From Isotricha intestinalis (taxonomy: Eukaryota > Ciliophora > Litostomatea > Vestibuliferida > Isotrichidae), in the NCBI GenBank assembly GCA_023807065.1, contig JAJJLU010000408.1:1-51600 (forward strand): 51,600 nucleotides of DNA. The letters are read 5' to 3'. Positions 47,160 through 51,600 of this stretch are shown piece by piece. How positions within the stretch are numbered: the stretch's first letter is position 1; each line of letters starts with the position of its first letter. The notes below the pieces were generated by a model, which was given only the letters and a program-made list of their open reading frames with translations, searched no databases and was not told where the DNA came from. A program made the position numbers and the translations under genes.

Positions 47160-49931
47160 ATGGATGAATCAAACAATTCATCAAACAATCAAAATGATTC
47201 TGTTGAAAATAATGAAGAATATTCAAATAATAATAATATAGAAAATGAATCAAATATGAATGAAAGTGAATCTCATATAGAGAATGAATCTTTATATTCA
47301 TATGATGAAAATAAAGATTTCCCAGTTTTTGCAAATAAGATAAATAAAAAATTGAATGATATAATACTTCATTATAAACAAGAATTAAAAAGTTTAGTAA
47401 AAGAAATAGAAGAAGATAGAGAAATGGTTAAAATATTAAAAGAACATAAAGCAAGTGTAGAAAATCAAGTAAAAAATAGAGAAAGAATGGTTGATGAAAT
47501 GACTAAAAATGCAAATATGCAATCTCATACAATTGAAGTAGTAAAAAGACAAATTGGTAAAGTTAAATCACAAAGAAAAACTTTAGAAAATCAAGAATTA
47601 GAATTACAAGAAAGATTTAATATTCTTCAAAAAAGTATTGCTAAAGCAAATGAAAAAATGGATGCTTATAAATTAAATATGAAAAATATATTAGAAGAAT
47701 TAGAACAATGGGCTCTTGCTGCAAGACAAAAAGAAGGTGATAAATTAAATATAGAAAAATATTATAGACATGATGAATTAAAAATTAAAGATACAATGTT
47801 ACAAATTGAGAAATTAACTCAAGATGTAAATAAATTTAAAAAAGATTTACAAAAAGAAGTTACTGAAACTCAAGCTGCTCAAATTGAAATGGAAAAAACT
47901 ACTGAAGAATTAAAACATTTACAAAGTGAAAGACAAGATTTATTAGATCAATTAATTAAAACTCAAGATAATATTAAAATGCTTTCTAATGATTTAAGGG
48001 ATGAATGTGATGTTTATTATAAAAATAAAGTAGAATTAGGAAAAAATAAAGAAGATTTAGATAAGAAAATTAAACAATATGAAGATAATATGAAAGAAAA
48101 TAAAAAAAAAGAAGAAGAAATTAAACAAAAAGAAGCTCATTTATCTAAAACAAGAGAAAGTTATCAAGAAAAAGAACATAATTATAATGAATTACATAAT
48201 GATATTGAAATTAAGAAAAATGAATTAAGTGCTTTAGCAAGAGAATTAAACAATAAAACAAATTCTACAAATTATTTAAAAAATGATTTAGAAAAAAAGA
48301 AGAAAAATTTAGATGAAGCTAAATCAGAATATAATTTAAAAAAACAAGAAATAGAAAGAAATGAACAGAAATTTTTATCAGTAAAAGAAAAAGAAGAAGC
48401 AATATTAAAAAAGAATGCAGAATTAACTAAAGAATTAAAAAAAAATAAAGATGAATTAGAAAAGACAAAAAAGCAATTATATGAAGAATCAAAAATATTA
48501 TATGATTTAAGAAATAAAGAAGCAAATATGATAGGAGAAATATCAAATGTAATATCAGCTAAGAAATCCTTAAAAGCAAATATATTAAAATTAGATAATG
48601 AAATAACTAAACAAGGAGAATTATTATATAATGTTGATTTTCAAATACAATTAATGGAAAGAAAAGTAGATTGGGTTCAAGGTAAAAGAACACAAGAAGA
48701 AACAAATGAAATAAGTAAAAAAACAGAAATTTTAGAAAAAAGTGTTTCTGATTTAACAAAAAAATTTTCAAAAATTGAAAATTCTTTAATTATGATTGAT
48801 GAAGATTTAAGAACAGTAAATACAAAATTAAAATCAGCAACAGAAGAAAAAGATAAATTAACATCAATAATAGAAGAATTAGAATTAGAAAATATGAAAT
48901 GTGGACAAGATTTACAAAAAATAGTAAAAAATAAAGAAGAAGTATTAGTAGAACATGATATGATGAAATTAGAAATAAAGAAAATATATAATAGATTAAA
49001 AGATGAAGCAAATACAGTTTTTAATAAAGAAAATAGATTAGCTCAATTAGAAATGTCAATAAAAGAAAGAGAAAAAGAAATAAATGTTCATAAAGATATT
49101 TTAGTTGCTCAACATAAATCAGCTGAAGAAGAAAGACATAAATGTGCAATGGAATTATCACAAAAATTAACAAGAGCTAAAAATTTAAAATTAAAATATG
49201 AAAGTTTAATTAGTAAAAATAAAAGAGGTGATGAAGAAGGAGAAGAAAAATATTCTCAAGCTTATTATGTTATTAAAACAGCACAAGAAAAAGAAGAATT
49301 ACAAAGACAAAAAGATGAAATGGAAGGTAAAATTACTAAATGTAGAAAAGATTTAAGATCTTTAAAAATGACTTTAAATAGTTTAAAAGAAAGAAATGAA
49401 AAATTAAAAAAAGCTTTAATTTTAAAACAAAAAGGTGAAGTTGATATTGCAAAAGTAGAACAATTAGAAAAAAAAGTTGAAAAAGAAAATAAAGAAATGT
49501 GGGATAAAAAAAAAGAATTAGATAATTTAAATATGAATATTCAAAATGGACAACAAAAAATTGATGAAAAAATTATGCAAATTGATGTTTTAAAACATAA
49601 TATTGAAAATTATAATAATTTATTAGTTAAACAACAAGAAGATTCAAAAAAAAAGAAAGATTCTACTGAAAGAAGTCAACAGAAATTTAATAAGTTAATG
49701 AAAGATAAAAAAGTTAATTTAGATAATTCTGATTTAGGAGCTGAAATAAGATTAAATAATGAAAAATTAAAAAATAAATTTTTGAAAAATTCAATTGCTA
49801 TTTTATCAAGTGAAATTGATGAAGTTAAAGATATTTTCAGTAATGAATTACAAGATTTTAATATTCCTTCTAGACCTTTAAGTGAAAAAGCTTCTTCTGT
49901 TGCCAGTAATAATTCTAGAATTGGGGTTTAA
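47160..49931 (+). CDS. CCDC39: CCDC39 (FAP59) axonemal ruler protein
   Basis: The 923-residue coiled coil matches CCDC39 over most of its length. With CCDC40 it forms the molecular ruler setting the 96-nm repeat of ciliary doublet microtubules and the docking of inner dynein arms and radial spokes. Diagnostic segments include the ALEAW-like LEELEQWALAARQKEGD (about residue 178), the IQxMER-like block FQIQLMERKVDW (about 500), INVHKDILVAQHKSAEEE (about 640), and YSQAYYVIKTAQEKEELQRQ near residue 698. The C-terminus is Ser-rich, like the animal protein. Only an acidic, Asn-rich N-terminal 55 residues are extra. It shows the organism builds motile cilia. CCDC40 is not in the window. Confidence 0.93.
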   Translation: MDESNNSSNNQNDSVENNEEYSNNNNIENESNMNESESHIENESLYSYDENKDFPVFANKINKKLNDIILHYKQELKSLVKEIEEDREMVKILKEHKASVENQVKNRERMVDEMTKNANMQSHTIEVVKRQIGKVKSQRKTLENQELELQERFNILQKSIAKANEKMDAYKLNMKNILEELEQWALAARQKEGDKLNIEKYYRHDELKIKDTMLQIEKLTQDVNKFKKDLQKEVTETQAAQIEMEKTTEELKHLQSERQDLLDQLIKTQDNIKMLSNDLRDECDVYYKNKVELGKNKEDLDKKIKQYEDNMKENKKKEEEIKQKEAHLSKTRESYQEKEHNYNELHNDIEIKKNELSALARELNNKTNSTNYLKNDLEKKKKNLDEAKSEYNLKKQEIERNEQKFLSVKEKEEAILKKNAELTKELKKNKDELEKTKKQLYEESKILYDLRNKEANMIGEISNVISAKKSLKANILKLDNEITKQGELLYNVDFQIQLMERKVDWVQGKRTQEETNEISKKTEILEKSVSDLTKKFSKIENSLIMIDEDLRTVNTKLKSATEEKDKLTSIIEELELENMKCGQDLQKIVKNKEEVLVEHDMMKLEIKKIYNRLKDEANTVFNKENRLAQLEMSIKEREKEINVHKDILVAQHKSAEEERHKCAMELSQKLTRAKNLKLKYESLISKNKRGDEEGEEKYSQAYYVIKTAQEKEELQRQKDEMEGKITKCRKDLRSLKMTLNSLKERNEKLKKALILKQKGEVDIAKVEQLEKKVEKENKEMWDKKKELDNLNMNIQNGQQKIDEKIMQIDVLKHNIENYNNLLVKQQEDSKKKKDSTERSQQKFNKLMKDKKVNLDNSDLGAEIRLNNEKLKNKFLKNSIAILSSEIDEVKDIFSNELQDFNIPSRPLSEKASSVASNNSRIGV

Positions 49932-50095
49932 CATATTTAATCTTTTTATATATTATTAAATCGAATTTTAAATTAAAACTATATATATTTCATTTTTTAT
50001 TATATTTAATTTAATTTATATTATGAAATAATCATTTTTAAATTAAAAAAATAAATTTTTAAATAATAAAAAATTAATACTATGTATTTTCTTTT

Positions 50096-51454
50096 TTATT
50101 CTGTTTTTATTTCATGAGTTTCAATTTTATTTACAATTTCATTCCCTTTTTTATCAATTTTTTTTGTTTCAATTATAGTAGTTTTTTCAATTTCTGTTTT
50201 AATATCTTCTTTAACTTCTTCTTTAACTTCTTCTTTTTCTTCATTATTTTTATTATTCTCTTCTCTTTTATTTTTTTTGTATAATTCTTCTAATTTTTTA
50301 TTAATTTCATCAAAACCAGAATTTTTACTTCCTTTATTTTTTTGATTGTCAATATTAATTGAAAAGTTTTTTAATTCATCTTTTAAATTTTGAACATAAG
50401 CTTTTTTTTCATTTGATTTTTTCAAATCAAAATTTTTAGGTTTAAAATCATAATAATAATTATTTTTTTTATTATCACTATTAATAATATTATTTTTTTC
50501 TTTTTCAACTTTATCTAAAATAGAATTAGATTTATTATAATTATTTACATTATTTTTTATTTGAAAACTATTTAAATCATTATTTCCTTTCTGAAAATTA
50601 CCATAAATTCCATTTACACTAATTGGTTTATTTACAGCTTTATTTACTTTATCATTTAAATGCTTTAAATTTTTTATTATTTTATTTTTTGGGCAGTAAG
50701 TTTTATAAATAGAATAAAAATAATCTCCTTCATATAAAATATTTTTATTTTTATCATTTTTATTTGATTTAAATAAGATTTTAGAAATATCATCTTCATC
50801 ATTATTAAAATTAGAAGAAATAATATAATCTTCATTTTTTGGTAAAATTATTTTTTTATTATTATTAAAGTTGTTTGATAAAGAAGAATCATAATTATAA
50901 TTTGGATTATAAATTGGTTTATTCATTTCTTTTGGTTTTTCTTTTTTTTCATTTTCATTTTTATTTATATCATCAAATAAATTCGCGGGTTTAATTCCTG
51001 ATTCAATTTTAGATAAATCAATATCAATTTCAGATATATTTTTTTTTTCTGGACTTTCTTCTTTTATTATTGTTTCATAATTTGAATTTGAGAAAAAATT
51101 TTGTGTTAATATTTTTTCTCTATTTTTGTCTTTTGGTAAATCTTGAGATAAAAAATCTAAATCTGATGGAATATTTTTTTTTTCCTTTTCTGGTTTTATT
51201 AAATCTAATAATTCTTTTTTTGGATTTGAATCTTTTTTATATATTTCATTTTTTATTTCTAATAATTTTAAGGATTCTTTATTTGAAAATATTATATTTA
51301 TTTTTTCTATTATTTCTTCAGTTTTTTCTACTTTTTCTTCAATTTCTTTTATTAAATCTTCTTTTTTTATTTCTTCATTTTCATTTGAATCTTTTATTTT
51401 ATTATTTATATATTCTTCAAATGATACTTTATTTTCATTTTTATTGTCTTCCAT
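50096..51454 (-). CDS. Subtelomeric disordered protein of unknown function
   Basis: The product is 452 residues and highly charged. The N-terminal 75 residues are helical (DLIKEIEEKVEKTEEIIEKI); the middle is Asn/Lys/Asp-rich. A more ordered patch at about 245-300 (YEGDYFYSIYKTYCPKNK; ISVNGIYGNFQKGN) may be a small motif region, and the tail has KEEV/KEDI repeats ending EIKTE. No domain is recognised. This is the last gene before the chromosome end: its ATG is about 112 nt from the telomeric repeat, and it reads away from the telomere. Start ATG, stop TAA. Confidence 0.78.
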   Translation of the reverse strand: MEDNKNENKVSFEEYINNKIKDSNENEEIKKEDLIKEIEEKVEKTEEIIEKINIIFSNKESLKLLEIKNEIYKKDSNPKKELLDLIKPEKEKKNIPSDLDFLSQDLPKDKNREKILTQNFFSNSNYETIIKEESPEKKNISEIDIDLSKIESGIKPANLFDDINKNENEKKEKPKEMNKPIYNPNYNYDSSLSNNFNNNKKIILPKNEDYIISSNFNNDEDDISKILFKSNKNDKNKNILYEGDYFYSIYKTYCPKNKIIKNLKHLNDKVNKAVNKPISVNGIYGNFQKGNNDLNSFQIKNNVNNYNKSNSILDKVEKEKNNIINSDNKKNNYYYDFKPKNFDLKKSNEKKAYVQNLKDELKNFSINIDNQKNKGSKNSGFDEINKKLEELYKKNKREENNKNNEEKEEVKEEVKEDIKTEIEKTTIIETKKIDKKGNEIVNKIETHEIKTE

Positions 51455-51566
51455 TTAACAATTAATTTAATATAATAAATATTATTTATTTTTATTAAGG
51501 GAATAAAAGGAATATATATAGATAAAAAATATAAAATCAAAAGTCTAAACATTTAAAATTTTTTCT
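51455..51566. promoter_or_regulatory. Subtelomeric leader and promoter segment
   Basis: About 112 nt lie between the last start codon and the telomeric repeat. It is AT-rich and must hold the whole promoter and 5' UTR of the last gene. I see no subtelomeric repeat family. Confidence 0.55.
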
Positions 51567-51600
51567 ATTGGGGATGGGGATTGGGGATTGGGGATTGGGG
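51567..51600 (+). repeat. Telomeric repeat, G-rich strand, unit TTGGGGA
   Basis: The final 34 bases consist of five GGGG blocks separated by ATT, with one AT spacer variant (51574-51575). The unit is the 7-mer TTGGGGA. The G-rich strand runs 5' to 3' towards the end, as at a true chromosome terminus, and the tract reaches the last base. The abrupt switch from about 20% GC sequence supports telomere addition. It is close to, but not the same as, the TTGGGG of Tetrahymena or TTTTGGGG of spirotrichs. Confidence 0.9.

Noticed and set aside
47160..49931. Origin from a social amoeba (poly-Asn proteins, AT-rich genome)
   Set aside because: Dictyostelids have similar composition but no cilia; CCDC39 and the G4-type telomeric repeat point to a ciliate.
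1..51600. tRNA, rRNA, CRISPR or transposon features
   Set aside because: No GC-rich cloverleaf with a TTCRA-type loop, no regularly spaced direct repeats and no transposase or integrase motifs were found on either strand.

Overview
The window is about one-fifth GC and gene-dense. It reads as the end of a macronuclear chromosome of a ciliate. The right edge (51567-51600) is a G-rich repeat built on TTGGGGA, oriented as a chromosome end should be. The proteins fit a ciliated protist: CCDC39, an LC8-type dynein light chain, a long multi-membrane PAS protein of the TmcB type common in ciliates, a P4-ATPase, a BEACH protein and many asparagine/lysine-rich coiled coils. UAA and UAG act as stops (26 of 27 complete genes end in TAA, one in TAG, none in TGA) and every tryptophan seen is TGG. 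This points away from ciliates that read UAR as glutamine and towards lineages that keep UAA/UAG as stops, such as litostomes or armophoreans. The exact group is inference.

Layout: 1-449 is the 5' part of a coiled-coil gene cut by the window edge, followed by SEC11 signal peptidase, a Pumilio (PUF) protein and another coiled coil, all on the minus strand. A P4 flippase (6425-9778, +) stands alone. From 9923 to 22194 comes a minus-strand run: two small unknown genes, a 1,888-residue BEACH/WD40 protein, a coiled coil, and an RCC1-like protein whose start is restored by a 29-nt intron. Next are a coiled coil, an amino-acid transporter and a 1.4 kb spacer with decayed coding sequence, including a histidine-kinase-like H-box. 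From 25833 to 33044 lie unknown coiled-coil and secreted proteins and an FCP1/SCP-type phosphatase. From 33184 to 44733 are the TmcB/PAS protein, a YjjX-type NTPase, a lipid-anchored J-like protein without HPD, a secreted Lys/Asp-block protein, a cyclic-nucleotide-binding protein and a PEX12-like RING peroxin. The last 6 kb holds ciliary-type genes (LC8, a WD40 protein, CCDC39) and a final gene starting about 112 nt from the telomeric repeat.

Most genes are intronless and spaced by 60-250 nt, with the WD40/CCDC39 divergent spacer only 73 nt. The longer spacers (480-1120, 1673-2718, 24443-25832) contain short coding-like frames broken by stops and frameshifts, probably relics of lost genes. 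A wider pattern is a within-gene wobble mosaic: genes tend to open with A-ending codons (ATA, ACA, GCA, TCA) and close with T-ending codons (ATT, ACT, GCT, TCT), with sawtooth repeats in long genes.

I found no tRNA, rRNA, CRISPR array or transposase. No obvious multi-gene accessory system is present. The items most worth following up are the telomeric repeat, the tiny intron, the wobble sawtooth, the decayed spacer genes, the HPD-less J protein and the PUF repeat with an unusual recognition triplet.
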